Shown piece by piece: positions 1 through 8,703 of a DNA stretch of 64,000 bases. The notes under the pieces were generated by a model. The model made no database searches and had not been told where the DNA came from. It worked only from the letters and a program-made list of their open reading frames with translations. How positions within the stretch are numbered: position 1 is the first letter of the stretch; every line of letters begins with the position of its first letter. The DNA comes from CBDCWQ01 sp965223435 (lineage in GTDB: Bacteria; Myxococcota; Kuafuiibacteriia; Kuafuiibacteriales; Kuafuiibacteriaceae). Location: assembly GCA_965223435.1 (NCBI GenBank), contig CBDCWQ010000022.1, positions 248,001-312,000 on the forward strand, read 5' to 3'. A program made the translations under genes and the position numbers.

Positions 1-246
1 ACCGTCAAAGAGGTGCTTTCCTATGTCGCCTACGACCAAAGAACGCTCGTGGAATGCCTGCGAAAATCCATCGAAACCGCCATCAGCCAGGGGCGAATGA
101 GCTTCGAAGAGAGTGCGGTCCTCATGAAGCATTTCGAAGCGGGCCTTGCCAGCTACACGTACCTCGAAACCGGGGAGCTCCTGAACTCATGGTTAAGCTC
201 GATCGTCCCCCGGCCCAACCTCAGTGTGGTCCCGGAAGCTGGATAG
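1..246 (+). CDS. speA: Biosynthetic arginine decarboxylase, C-terminal end (partial)
   Basis: This open frame enters from the left edge and stops at 246, so only about 81 C-terminal residues are seen. The ending, with YVAYD, a run of charged helix, then GRMSFEESAVL and GLASYTYLE, matches the conserved C-terminal helical tail of PLP-dependent biosynthetic arginine decarboxylases, which make agmatine for polyamine synthesis. The PLP and substrate sites lie outside the window. A GTG at 13 is in frame, but the frame is open upstream (T-V-K-E precede it), so I treat this as a truncated gene and not as a 77-residue protein. The identification rests on recall of the family's C-terminal signature only, so it is probable and not certain. 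Confidence 0.72.
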   Translation, partial: TVKEVLSYVAYDQRTLVECLRKSIETAISQGRMSFEESAVLMKHFEAGLASYTYLETGELLNSWLSSIVPRPNLSVVPEAG

Positions 247-271
247 ACATATGACGACAAACATTCCCCTC

Positions 272-300
272 TTGGAGACGACCGTGGTACGCCTTATAGG
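272..300 (+). promoter_or_regulatory. Candidate sigma70-type promoter for the lipoprotein at 359
   Basis: A TTGGAG at 272-277 is followed after 17 bases by TATAGG at 295-300. The spacing is ideal, but the -35 matches only three and the -10 four of six consensus positions. It lies about 60 bases before the ATG at 359. It is a weak sequence-only prediction. Confidence 0.25.
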
Positions 301-358
301 CACGATGTTTAGGGCCCCAGTACCCCCTAGGAAACCTTGCAACGACACAGGAGGACCC

Positions 359-1969
359 ATGTCTTTTGCGCGCGTCTCTAAAAAGAGCCTACTTGACCCC
401 ATCACCCTCTTCATCGCGATGGCCGCGTTCCTCGCGCCTTTGGGCTGTGGTGACTCTGGTGCCATCCCGCCAGAGAAAAACGAAATCAGCCTGCTTGGCG
501 GAGCCGCAACAGGCCGGACCGACGGAACGCTTACGTTCCAAGTAGAGCACGCGGTCACCACGACTCGACAAATTTTCGCACAACTCCTCGATCCCACCCT
601 TCCGAGCGGCCAGCACAACGTTTTTGGCGAAACAAGCAAGCTGGTCTTCGGCACGGGCACCGCCGAGCTGGTTCTTACGGTGACCGGCAACCCTGGTTCC
701 GGCAACCAATATGTGCTCACCGTTCAACTGCGAGACGGAACCACCGTCCTCACGACCGCAACCCAAAACGTAACCCTCGAGGCTGCTGACCCTTCGATCA
801 TCGCAACTTTCGATACGGATTTAAGATCTAACGGATTTGGAGGCGTGAACGCCATTTCTGTTGACAACGAAGGTCCCTGCGGAGCGTCGGACACAGAAGC
901 CGAGGCAATCCATCGCGAGTCTGGGGGGGTCAACAATTCGGGATTTGCCGAATTCAACTACGATGTCAGGGACAATAGCGATCCCGACTGCGGCGACTTC
1001 GCGGCTTTCGGTATGCCCACCGCCAACAACCAAACCAGAGACCTTGGGGCCTTCGAAGGCATTCGCTTCTCGGTCATGAGCAATGCTGATTCGGCGGGGA
1101 AGGATTTTGTGGTCACCCTTCGAGACCAAGATTGTCCCTCAGAAGGCCTTATCAATCGGTCCGAGGCCATTGTAACCGCCCCAAGCACACCGGGCGAGTG
1201 GGTACAAAAGGCGGTCCTATTTCCATCATTCGAGGCCCAAACCAATGGCTGTCCCAACTCCACAGATGGCTTCAGGCAGGTTCTCAGTCTCAGCTTTGTG
1301 GTCAACAGGGTGGGAGAAACAGGAATACTTTCATTTGATGAGGTCTTTTTGGTGCCCGTCGGTGAACTCCTGGCCGAGAGTAACGGATCGCTTCCGGTTC
1401 TCTCGAACTTTGATCGGGACAACGTCAACAATGCGTTTGGGGGAACCAACGGCGTTTCACTCGACAACGAAGGGTCTTGCGGAAGTTCGAACACCAGTGC
1501 GTCCGCAACCCATGAGCTCACCGGGGGCGTAGATAATTCTCCCCACGTTCGCTTCAATTACTCGGTGGACCGAAACAGCAACATAGACTGCGGGAATTTC
1601 GCAGCTTTTGGCATGGCTTCGCCCCCACCCCGTGTCACCCGCGATCTAAGCGCCTACAAAGGCGTACGCTACTACGTGAAAAGCGAGGTATCGAGCCGGA
1701 GACAAAGCTTCATCGTGTCCATCCGAGATCACGAGTGCGCTTCCCCCAGTGCGATCAACCGCTCGGAGGCCACCCGGATCGCACCCGATTCAGACCAGTG
1801 GGTTCAGCAAACCATACTCTTCAGCGAGTTTACCGCCCAGGCAAGAGCATGCCCCGACCCCGACGACGACTTCCGAGAGGCACTAAGCCTGTCGTTTGTC
1901 ATCACGGAAGTGGGTGCATCCGGCGCACTGCTTTTCGACAAAGTCGAATTCATTCCCGACGACGAATAG
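359..1969 (+). CDS. Secreted lipoprotein with two tandem copies of a ~200-residue domain
   Basis: A 536-residue putative lipoprotein. I chose the ATG at 359 because GGAGG lies just upstream and because it gives a clean lipoprotein signal: basic start, hydrophobic stretch, then PLGC with Cys30 as the acylation site. The frame extends upstream to 224 but that part does not look like a signal. After a ~110-residue all-beta spacer there are two copies of one domain, roughly residues 150-338 and 350-530. Both begin with FD.D...N.FGG.N..S.DNEG.CG and share DCG.FAAFGM, the LR/IRD..C...INRSEA segment and a closing LSF...VG..G.L.FD.V. The fold resembles CIA30/carbohydrate-binding galactose-binding-like modules, but I cannot assign a ligand. 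It is probably displayed on a membrane surface. It stands alone; the next gene is convergent. Confidence 0.75.
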   Translation: MSFARVSKKSLLDPITLFIAMAAFLAPLGCGDSGAIPPEKNEISLLGGAATGRTDGTLTFQVEHAVTTTRQIFAQLLDPTLPSGQHNVFGETSKLVFGTGTAELVLTVTGNPGSGNQYVLTVQLRDGTTVLTTATQNVTLEAADPSIIATFDTDLRSNGFGGVNAISVDNEGPCGASDTEAEAIHRESGGVNNSGFAEFNYDVRDNSDPDCGDFAAFGMPTANNQTRDLGAFEGIRFSVMSNADSAGKDFVVTLRDQDCPSEGLINRSEAIVTAPSTPGEWVQKAVLFPSFEAQTNGCPNSTDGFRQVLSLSFVVNRVGETGILSFDEVFLVPVGELLAESNGSLPVLSNFDRDNVNNAFGGTNGVSLDNEGSCGSSNTSASATHELTGGVDNSPHVRFNYSVDRNSNIDCGNFAAFGMASPPPRVTRDLSAYKGVRYYVKSEVSSRRQSFIVSIRDHECASPSAINRSEATRIAPDSDQWVQQTILFSEFTAQARACPDPDDDFREALSLSFVITEVGASGALLFDKVEFIPDDE

Positions 1970-2037
1970 CGAAAAGGTCCTCGTCCCCTGAGTCCGTCAT
2001 TCCTTGCATAAGTCGGTTGGCAATTTTTTGCCCCAGC

Positions 2038-2532
2038 TCAACCGTTTTCTGTAGTTGAAGGGAAAAGCTCGGTGAGCACCCGCTCCAGGCTGCGGGCATT
2101 GACCGGTTTTCTGAGCTCGCCGCGGGGAAAGAGCCCGTCTCTCGCGAGGTCTTCCAGGTCATGCTCGAAACTCGTAAGCACCAAAAAAGGGACCGCTAGA
2201 GCGCACTTTGCGGCCTCTCTTAGAACGTCTTTGCCATTCAAACGCGGAAGGTTGAGGTCCAAAAGCACCAGGTCCGGTGCTTTTATCCCAAAGCGCACCT
2301 CGTGTGACGTGGGCTTGGGCTCCGCAATTCGTGAGGCACAAGATCGACCCGATTGATCCCTGGGTCTACCGCGTGCAAAGCTTCCTGAGCGAACAAGGTA
2401 GTCGAGCGCATCTTGGCCATCACCGACATGCGCTATCGTACAGGCACGCGCACAATCTTGGACAGCCCAACTCACGAACTCCACACAATCGGGATCATCT
2501 TCAACCAAGAGGATGTGTAGTGCCGAACCCAT
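2038..2532 (-). CDS. Single-domain response regulator (Rcp1-like)
   Basis: A 164-residue stand-alone receiver protein. The acidic pair E11-D12, phosphoacceptor D92 in LLDLNLPRLNG, the T/S at LVLTS and K142 in RKP are all present, so it should be phosphorylatable. There is no output domain. It is the last gene of a three-gene operon after the sigma54 regulator and the histidine kinase, starting 7 bases after the kinase stop. The partner kinase has the phytochrome-type sequence style that usually pairs with Rcp1 receivers. Oddly, about 25 extra, partly basic residues (about 54-80) sit between alpha2 and beta3, which makes this longer than the usual 125-150 residues. It is probably a phosphate sink or adaptor; the output target is not visible. 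Confidence 0.85.
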   Translation of the reverse strand: MGSALHILLVEDDPDCVEFVSWAVQDCARACTIAHVGDGQDALDYLVRSGSFARGRPRDQSGRSCASRIAEPKPTSHEVRFGIKAPDLVLLDLNLPRLNGKDVLREAAKCALAVPFLVLTSFEHDLEDLARDGLFPRGELRKPVNARSLERVLTELFPSTTENG

Positions 2533-2539
2533 GGGCGAA

Positions 2540-3649
2540 CTATTTTGGTTTCGGAAGGCTCACGTGAAAAACAGCACCACCGTCGGTGGGTGCTTCAGCC
2601 CATATCTGCCCGCGTTGGCGCTCCACAATCCGTTTGCAAACCGCGAGCCCCACGCCCAACCCCGGGTACTCTGAACGCCCATGCAAGCGATGAAACATCC
2701 GGAAAATACGATCCGCGTGTTGAGGCTCAAACCCAATGCCGTTGTCTCGAATAGATATCACCCGATGGCTCTCATCCTCGCGCGCGTCGATATCGATTCT
2801 TAGAGGAGACGGGCCTCTGAATTTGATCGCATTGCCGATGATATGCTGAATCAGCAGCTTCATCTGGAGCGGGTCTGCCTTCACAGCGGGAAGCGACTTC
2901 ACCAGCACTTGCGCCCCCACCGATCTCAGTTCAGGCGTGAAATCGTTGAGGACCTCATAGACGAGAGCCTCCGAACCGAACTCTTCCGAAGGTCCGCCCC
3001 GTGTTGCCAGACGCGAGTACTGAAGCAATGCTAGAATGGTATCTTGTAGACGTCCACAACCACTCAAAACACGCTCCAAAGAAGCTTGTTTTTCGGAGGT
3101 GTTTCCTTCGTCGCCGCGCTCATCTTCAGAAAGCCGTTTTGCGTAGCTCACGATGGTGCGAAGCGGCGCACTGAGCTCGTGGCCCACCATATACGCAAAC
3201 TCATCGGTCTCACGACTGAGGCGGGAGAGATCTTGCATCGCCTTTTCCAGCATTTCTTCTGCTTCTTCAAGGCCTGGTGGTTCTTTGGAGACCAGGGCGC
3301 CCCCCAAGAATACGCCATCATCACGCGTGACTGGCAGTGCCCTGACTCGAACAAAACCACTATTTTTCCCGCGCAACATCACCGAATCCAAAACCTGGCT
3401 GGCCCTGAGCTGCTCCAGAAGTCCAAAAGCATCTGTCTTCGGGGAGTCGCCGCCGAGGAGTTGAAAGAGTCTCTTGTCAGCGATTCCGCTGATCGATTCG
3501 TCTAGGAGTTGGGCAGCCTGAGAACTCAGGTGAGTCACCGCGCCATCAGGATCAACAAGAACTATAAAATCAGATGAGGAACTCAGAATCGTACGCAAAA
3601 AGTGATCCGCGACGAAACTTACCGATGGACCAACAGCATTAGAACTCAA
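2540..3649 (-). CDS. PAS-domain sensor histidine kinase
   Basis: A 369-residue soluble histidine kinase with no membrane segments. An N-terminal PAS domain (about 15-125) is followed by a short coiled coil, a HisKA dimerisation domain with H157 in MVGHELSAPLRT, and an HATPase_c domain with N-box IGNAIKF, G1 DNGIGF and G2 GLGVGLA. The H-box and the RMFHRLH motif are of the phytochrome-kinase subgroup. Translation probably starts at TTG 3649: its TGA/TTG overlap of four bases with the upstream regulator and an AGGGG ribosome site just before it imply translational coupling. It is cotranscribed with an NtrC-type activator and an Rcp1-like receiver, so the same kinase may serve two receivers. The signal sensed is unknown. 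Confidence 0.9.
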   Translation of the reverse strand: MSSNAVGPSVSFVADHFLRTILSSSSDFIVLVDPDGAVTHLSSQAAQLLDESISGIADKRLFQLLGGDSPKTDAFGLLEQLRASQVLDSVMLRGKNSGFVRVRALPVTRDDGVFLGGALVSKEPPGLEEAEEMLEKAMQDLSRLSRETDEFAYMVGHELSAPLRTIVSYAKRLSEDERGDEGNTSEKQASLERVLSGCGRLQDTILALLQYSRLATRGGPSEEFGSEALVYEVLNDFTPELRSVGAQVLVKSLPAVKADPLQMKLLIQHIIGNAIKFRGPSPLRIDIDAREDESHRVISIRDNGIGFEPQHADRIFRMFHRLHGRSEYPGLGVGLAVCKRIVERQRGQIWAEAPTDGGAVFHVSLPKPK

Positions 3650-5103
3650 ATCCCCTCCACATCTGGCACGCCCTTCGCGAAAGAAGCATCGGGGTCCTTG
3701 ATCCGCAAATCATCTCGACGTTGACCGCCACACTCGAGGCCAAACTTCTGAATCCGGTAGCGCACCTGATCGCGGCTGATGCCCAGCAACCTTGCTGCTC
3801 TACTGTGATTTCCACCAGAACGCTTCAGGGCTTGAATGACCAAGTTGCGTTCAAGATCCCTGAGATTAATGCCACCCGTAGGAATCTGGAAATCCTCCGA
3901 GATTCTCGGCTTGGGGCCAAGCACCGGGAAATCGTCAGGCTCGAGAACATCCCTTTCGGTGAGTAAGGTCGCCCGCTCGAGCACATTTCGAAGTTCGCGA
4001 ATATTGCCCGGCCACCGGTAGGCTTCAAGGAGAGTCACCGCCCGCGAACTGACGCCGCGCACCAACTTCTGAAACTGACGATTGAAGTGATGGATGTAGT
4101 GCCCCACAAGCAGCCATAAATCGGCCCCCCGATCTCGGAGCGGGGGCAGACGTACATTCAAGACCCTCAGCCTGTAGTACAGATCCTCGCGGAATTCTCC
4201 GGCAAAAACGGCGGCCTCTAGATCTCGGTTGGTCGCAGCCACCACCCGCACATCAACGCGAATATCGGAGGTACCCCCGACCCGCATGAACGTCTTTTCC
4301 TCCAAAAAGCGGAGGAGTTTGGCTTGCAGCGGCGCGGCCATTTCCCCAATCTCGTCAAAGAAAACCGTTCCTCCGTTCGCCCGCTCAAGGAGGCCTTCCT
4401 TCGGTGCCCTGGCATCGGTAAAAGCTCCACGTTCGTATCCGAAAAGTTCACTCTCCAGGAGGTTGTCGGGCAGCGCGCTGCAGGTGATGTGAATAAAGGG
4501 ACGATCCTTGCGCGCGCTATGAAAGTGGATGGCCTTCGCGGCCAGGTCTTTTCCCGTCCCGCTTTCACCATCGAGCAACACGGTCGAGTGCTGGCTGGAA
4601 GCCAACTTTTTTAGGAGCCCGCGCAGCTCCCGCATCACCGGAGAGTCCCCAATGATGTGAGGAAAAGAATCATGACCGTCCGGAGCCCCTGGTCCCCGGC
4701 ATCGCCATGGCTGAGTCGCTTGAAGCCCCTCCTTGACCACCGCGACCAGTTCTTCCAGATCTTGGGGTTTTTCCACGAAATGAAGCGCCCCGTTTTTCAT
4801 CGCCGACACCGCCGTACTGACGCTCGAAAACGCAGACATGATGATGACCGGTAAATAGGGCTGTGCTTCACGGATCTCTTCGAGCAACGACACCCCGTCC
4901 CCATCCGGAAGAAGGTTATCGAGGAGCACCAAATCGACGTCTTCAGCGCAGCGCTCGAGGGCCTGGAGACGACAATCGGCCTCCACCACGCGGCAGCCGG
5001 ACGCTTCTAGGCGCTCCCGAAGGAAGCGCCGGATGGAAACTTCGTCGTCGACGACAAGGATGCCTGGAGAGAGGTTGTGTAGACCGGCGGTCAGTGCATT
5101 CAT
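3646..5103 (-). CDS. Sigma54-dependent response regulator (NtrC family)
   Basis: A 485-residue transcription activator with three domains in the standard order. The receiver (about 14-125) has D19/D20, phosphoacceptor D62 and K112. The AAA+ domain has Walker A GESGTGKD (179-186), the sigma54-contacting GAFTDA loop (226-231) and Walker B FFDEIGEM (from 248). The C terminus carries a Fis-type helix-turn-helix (about 425-470, NHSRAARLLGISRDQVRYRI). It should hydrolyse ATP to open sigma54 promoters when phosphorylated. It is the first gene of the operon with the histidine kinase and receiver. The 227 bases upstream, to the divergent poly(A) polymerase gene, show no clear sigma54 promoter. Confidence 0.95.
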   Translation of the reverse strand: MNALTAGLHNLSPGILVVDDEVSIRRFLRERLEASGCRVVEADCRLQALERCAEDVDLVLLDNLLPDGDGVSLLEEIREAQPYLPVIIMSAFSSVSTAVSAMKNGALHFVEKPQDLEELVAVVKEGLQATQPWRCRGPGAPDGHDSFPHIIGDSPVMRELRGLLKKLASSQHSTVLLDGESGTGKDLAAKAIHFHSARKDRPFIHITCSALPDNLLESELFGYERGAFTDARAPKEGLLERANGGTVFFDEIGEMAAPLQAKLLRFLEEKTFMRVGGTSDIRVDVRVVAATNRDLEAAVFAGEFREDLYYRLRVLNVRLPPLRDRGADLWLLVGHYIHHFNRQFQKLVRGVSSRAVTLLEAYRWPGNIRELRNVLERATLLTERDVLEPDDFPVLGPKPRISEDFQIPTGGINLRDLERNLVIQALKRSGGNHSRAARLLGISRDQVRYRIQKFGLECGGQRRDDLRIKDPDASFAKGVPDVEGI

Positions 5104-5329
5104 ACGATTGGGAAACCGGAGCGGAGGCTAGCACCGCAGGGCCTTTCCTCGCACGTAAGGAATGGGCCTTAACTGAAGTTTTTCACCCCCAAAAACCCAT
5201 GACTCGGCTCGGGGAAAACGGTAGGTTATCGGGGAAAGGTGGCCTTATGTTGTGCTCTGGGGCCAGAGCTGCTATAGCTCTAGTGGACTACCTTGCGCAT
5301 AACTGACTGGTTTTACTTGACTTTCCAGT

Positions 5330-6958
5330 TTGCCGGAAGACGCTAAGGCCGATTCCACAAAGCGACCGAGAAGATGCGCCCCAGGCCCCATGGAATGGTT
5401 TATTGAAACGTTAAGGGTTTTGCGGGAAGTCCGGGATTGGGCTGGGGGGCGGCAGCCGTCGTCGGCATTGGGGCAAAACACCCAAATGCGGATCGAAAAC
5501 GCCACCGAGGCCCTCCAGGATTTTGCCCGAGCCCGCGCCCAACCGTTGGGTCCCGCGCGCACCTATGCGGGTCCGGACCAGAAACCGCGTAGACCGCGGA
5601 AGAAACCCCGAGGTACCCGTCAGAAAACCCCGCAGCCCCGGGGCGACCAGGCCATCCCCATCGACCTGATTGACCGAAATGCGCTGTCCGCCCTGAGGCG
5701 TCTTCACCGTTTTGGCTACAAAGCCTATTTGGTCGGCGGTTGCGTCCGCGACCTTCTCCTCGATCTTCCCCCCAAAGACTTCGATGTGGTCACCAATGCT
5801 CGCCCGGAGGATGTGCGCTCGGTATTCCGGAACAGCCGTATCATCGGCCGCCGATTTCGGCTCGCCCACCTCTACTACCACGACGGAAAAATCATTGAGG
5901 TGTCTACCTTCCGGGCCCAAGCGCCACCGCCAAGCGAAGACGGCGAAGAAAAAGCCGACCTCCTTATCCGCAGAGACAATGTCTTCGGCACCGAAGAAGA
6001 GGACGCCCGAAGGCGAGATTTCACCATCAACGGCCTATTTTACGACCTGGCCGCGGGGCGAATCATCGACCATGTAGGCGGCCTAAAAGACATCAAGGAG
6101 CGGCATTTGCGAATGATCGGTGACCCCGAAATCCGGCTCCAAGAGGATCCCATTCGTATTCTGCGTGCGCTCAGGTTCCAGGCCCGCGCGAACCTGACCA
6201 TCGATCCGGAACTGCTGGCCTCGATGAAACGCTACAAGACTGATGTGAAGCGATGCGCCCCGGCGAGGGTTCTGGAAGAGACCCTGAAGCTTCTGCGAAC
6301 CGGCCATGCCGAACGAACCGTTTCTGCAATGGCGCAAACCGGTATTCTTGAGGTCCTCATGCCGGACATCGATGCGTTTCTCAAGGCATCGAAAAAGAAG
6401 CCAGCCGATACCGCTTCAAGCGACCTCTTCGCCCACCTCAAAGCGCTCGATCAGTGCACCCAAAAAAGACCGGTATCCGACGCCGTGGTGCTCGGAGCCT
6501 TGCTTTACGTTCCCGCCAGCCTTTGTGCACCACAAGCCAAAGGCCCAGAGCGACAGCGCCAACACCATCAGTATCTCGCCCACGTATCGGAATGCTTGGG
6601 CCTGACCCGCCGCATCAGCGAAGAACTCAAACAAGCCCTTTCATTGCAGAGGCACTTCGGTCCCACCGCACTCGAAGAACGCAGCCGTCGACGAAAGCTT
6701 TCTCCTAAGGCGCTGATGCGCCGCGCCGCGTTCGAAGACGCGCTTGACCTATACGAAATTCACGCACTCGCACGAGCTCACCAGCCGGAAAACGTCGAGC
6801 AATGGCGGGCCAAGAGCGAAGTCCGGTCAAGCAACAACGATGACCGATCAAGAAAAACAAACGGACAGGTTCGGGGCCGAACGCCAAAGCAAAACACCCG
6901 ACGGCGGAGCCGCAGCCGAACGCCCCGACCATCGGGTCCCCAAAAACAACAATCCTAA
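5330..6958 (+). CDS. pcnB: Poly(A) polymerase I / tRNA nucleotidyltransferase family
   Basis: A template-independent nucleotidyltransferase, most likely the mRNA-polyadenylating PcnB and not the CCA-adding enzyme. The catalytic head shows LVGGCVRDLLL (GG at about 136-137) and DFDVVTNARPE with the metal-binding pair D150/D152, then RRDFTINGLFYD and the RNA-binding EDPIRILRALRF motif. The C terminus is strongly basic (RRRSRSRTPRP), a typical PcnB tail. About 105 residues of low-complexity basic sequence precede the head. The start is uncertain: TTG 5330 gives 542 residues, ATG 5390 gives 522 and ATG 5486 gives 490, and none has a strong ribosome site. It ends in a hairpin shared with the convergent small basic gene. 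Confidence 0.88.
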   Translation: MPEDAKADSTKRPRRCAPGPMEWFIETLRVLREVRDWAGGRQPSSALGQNTQMRIENATEALQDFARARAQPLGPARTYAGPDQKPRRPRKKPRGTRQKTPQPRGDQAIPIDLIDRNALSALRRLHRFGYKAYLVGGCVRDLLLDLPPKDFDVVTNARPEDVRSVFRNSRIIGRRFRLAHLYYHDGKIIEVSTFRAQAPPPSEDGEEKADLLIRRDNVFGTEEEDARRRDFTINGLFYDLAAGRIIDHVGGLKDIKERHLRMIGDPEIRLQEDPIRILRALRFQARANLTIDPELLASMKRYKTDVKRCAPARVLEETLKLLRTGHAERTVSAMAQTGILEVLMPDIDAFLKASKKKPADTASSDLFAHLKALDQCTQKRPVSDAVVLGALLYVPASLCAPQAKGPERQRQHHQYLAHVSECLGLTRRISEELKQALSLQRHFGPTALEERSRRRKLSPKALMRRAAFEDALDLYEIHALARAHQPENVEQWRAKSEVRSSNNDDRSRKTNGQVRGRTPKQNTRRRSRSRTPRPSGPQKQQS

Positions 6959-6961
6959 AGC

Positions 6962-6978
6962 CCTAGCAGGGTGCTAGG
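6962..6978. terminator. Hairpin between convergent genes
   Basis: A perfect 7-base-pair stem, CCTAGCA and TGCTAGG, with a GGG loop. It lies directly after the poly(A) polymerase stop and contains the stop codon of the convergent small basic gene. It has no long T tract, so it is a plausible but unproven bidirectional terminator. Confidence 0.5.
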
Positions 6979-7081
6979 CCTTCTTGAGTTCGGCTACGCG
7001 GGCCTTTTCTTGCTTCTTGCGGCGACGGTGCTTGATGCGACGCTTCATGCGCTCGCGCTTATGTTTGCTCTTTGAGTTCAT
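6974..7081 (-). CDS. Very small, highly basic protein (35 residues)
   Basis: A 35-residue reading frame beginning MNSKSKHKRERMKRR and rich in Lys and Arg throughout, ending in a short helix (ARVAELKKA). The composition resembles short ribosome- or RNA-binding proteins, but I do not recognise the family. I take the ATG at 7081; the same frame stays open for 81 more codons upstream, but that part has no coding character and overlaps the neighbour. No good ribosome site is visible. It follows the TPR-like gene at 7116 on the same strand and so may be the last gene of the 7081-8665 operon. Its stop lies inside the hairpin shared with poly(A) polymerase. Confidence 0.5.
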   Translation of the reverse strand: MNSKSKHKRERMKRRIKHRRRKKQEKARVAELKKA

Positions 7082-7115
7082 GGGGGAGCCATAGACTACG
7101 CCGTTCAAACCCGAG

Positions 7116-7649
7116 TCAAGCGCGACGGCGGGCTTCGATACGCTGAAGCAGGTTGCGAAGGACCACGATCTGCCGCTGGGCGGCGGGTGAGCGCGAGCCA
7201 ACATCACTGATCTCAACCACTTGGGCCGGCGCTTGCTCCTCAGCGGCCTGCGCCGGGAAGGCGCTGGACGGGGGGGACTGCGAGGGCCCGGATGTCGCCA
7301 GCCCTGGTGCCTTCGAACCCTCAAGCTCGCGGGCCAGCTCGAGTGCCTGCTTACGGATGCCCTCGTTGTTGGGATCCCGGGCTAAGGCCGCTCGCAGAAG
7401 TTGAAGCCCCTCCGCGCGCCGCCCCGCATCGATATAGGCGTTGGCGTAGCGCAAGGGCTCCGCCTGAATGCGCGCTAAGGTCTGCCGTCGCTGGCGAATG
7501 AGGAGATCGAGCTGCTGCACCCGGCGCATCAGCGCCTGGTCGCTCGGTTGGAGCTCGAGCAGAGAAACCAGCGTCTCTCGCGCCCCGTTGAGATCTCCTT
7601 GCCGAAGCTCGCCCAAAGCTTTGCGTTCGAGATCGATTGTCTCAGTCAC
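7116..7649 (-). CDS. TPR-like helical protein
   Basis: A 177-residue cytoplasmic protein of unknown function. Residues 1-110 look like two or three tetratricopeptide-type helix pairs (LGELRQGDLNGARETL..LLELQPSD, then AGRRAEGLQLLRAALARDPNNEGI). A Pro/Ala/Ser-rich linker follows, then a basic C-terminal helix (LRNLLQRIEARRRA). It starts with GTG 11 bases after the stop of the RlmI-like methyltransferase, so the two are probably cotranscribed. It is probably a small scaffold protein; nothing in the sequence identifies a partner. Confidence 0.7.
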   Translation of the reverse strand: MTETIDLERKALGELRQGDLNGARETLVSLLELQPSDQALMRRVQQLDLLIRQRRQTLARIQAEPLRYANAYIDAGRRAEGLQLLRAALARDPNNEGIRKQALELARELEGSKAPGLATSGPSQSPPSSAFPAQAAEEQAPAQVVEISDVGSRSPAAQRQIVVLRNLLQRIEARRRA

Positions 7650-7660
7650 TAGACCAGGGT

Positions 7661-8665
7661 CTACTGGTAACCGACCCGCAGGACAAGGGTCTTGAGGTAA
7701 TCCCCCCGGTCATCGTCGGGGCTATCCGCCGCCACCGGGTGGTCCCAGTCGGGCAACCCCGTTCGATGGAGAAGCTCCCCGGTGCGCCCGGCCGCCGCTA
7801 AGGTTCCCCGCAGCACCTCCACCAAGGAGCCCCAGCGCACGGCCCGAAGGTGTGTCGAGAAAACCAGAACGCCGGAATCCTTCAGCTGAAGGGCCGCCCC
7901 GCGCACGAGATCGGGTAAATCGCGAGCTAAGGAAAACGCGCGACCCGACCCGTGACCGAAGACCGGCGGATCTACGACCACGAGGTCGTAGTGCGGGGTG
8001 CGCGCAGGCTTCAAGTGTTTGCGCACATCGTCCGCGAACCACCGATGCCGATTGGGGTCGAGCGAACTCAACGTCATGTTCTTGCGCCCCCACTGGAGCG
8101 CCTTCTTGGAAACATCCACGCTGGTCACCTGGACCGCCTGAGCCAAAGCAGCGTGCACCGAAAACGAGCAGGTGTAGGCAAAAAGGTTCAGAACCCTTGA
8201 TCCTGGAGAATACCGGCGAACCAGATACCGTGCGTCGCGGTGATCGAGGTAGAGGCCCGTGCTTCTTCCCTCGCAGAGCTCGCACAAAAACACTGCATCC
8301 CCTTCGCGAACCTCGATGCTGGATGGCCTTTCACCGAAGGCCAGCCAGTTTTCCTGCTTCGTGTTTGGGCCTGGCAGCGTCTTCACCACCAGCCCCTGAG
8401 GCCGAAGGACCTCCCAAGCCGCCCGACACCACCGTTCGACCTGGACCCGGTCCAAGTTGGGCCGAACACATTGCAAGAGCCAAGGGCCATACCAGTCGAG
8501 CGTCAACCCTGGGGGGGCCCCATCACCCGCGCCATTCAGAACTCGCCACGCGTCGAGGGGCCGAGGCGGCATACCCTCGACCCGCCTCGAATGCGCCAAT
8601 GAAACCACGTCTTCAGGCTCGAGCACGGCGATCGTTCCGGATTTTGAGCTCCTAGCTGGTCCCAC
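7661..8665 (-). CDS. RlmI/RlmK-type SAM-dependent RNA methyltransferase
   Basis: A class I, SAM-dependent methyltransferase of the RlmI/RlmK-like group, which methylates 23S rRNA. The diagnostic STGLYLDHRDAR segment (about residue 135) precedes the Rossmann motif I LNLFAYTCSFSVHA, an acidic ribose-binding site (SVDVSKKAL) and the catalytic-region DPPVFG. A poorly conserved N-terminal part of about 110 residues replaces a clear PUA domain. Length 334 is near the family norm (about 390) but short at the N terminus. The start is a GTG at 8665 without a good ribosome site; MPPRPLD at residue 32 is an alternative. Exact target base is not deducible. Confidence 0.8.
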   Translation of the reverse strand: MGPARSSKSGTIAVLEPEDVVSLAHSRRVEGMPPRPLDAWRVLNGAGDGAPPGLTLDWYGPWLLQCVRPNLDRVQVERWCRAAWEVLRPQGLVVKTLPGPNTKQENWLAFGERPSSIEVREGDAVFLCELCEGRSTGLYLDHRDARYLVRRYSPGSRVLNLFAYTCSFSVHAALAQAVQVTSVDVSKKALQWGRKNMTLSSLDPNRHRWFADDVRKHLKPARTPHYDLVVVDPPVFGHGSGRAFSLARDLPDLVRGAALQLKDSGVLVFSTHLRAVRWGSLVEVLRGTLAAAGRTGELLHRTGLPDWDHPVAADSPDDDRGDYLKTLVLRVGYQ

Positions 8666-8703
8666 AGATGAAAGGCAAGTGGCCCAAGTGCCCTATCGCA
8701 GAA

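Noticed and set aside
2555..2572. CTCACGTGAAA resembling a parS site
   Set aside because: Only about half of the 16-base consensus matches and it lies inside the end of a kinase gene far from parB.
5264..5280. AGAGCT...AGCTCT dyad before the poly(A) polymerase gene
   Set aside because: Too short and common to call an operator.
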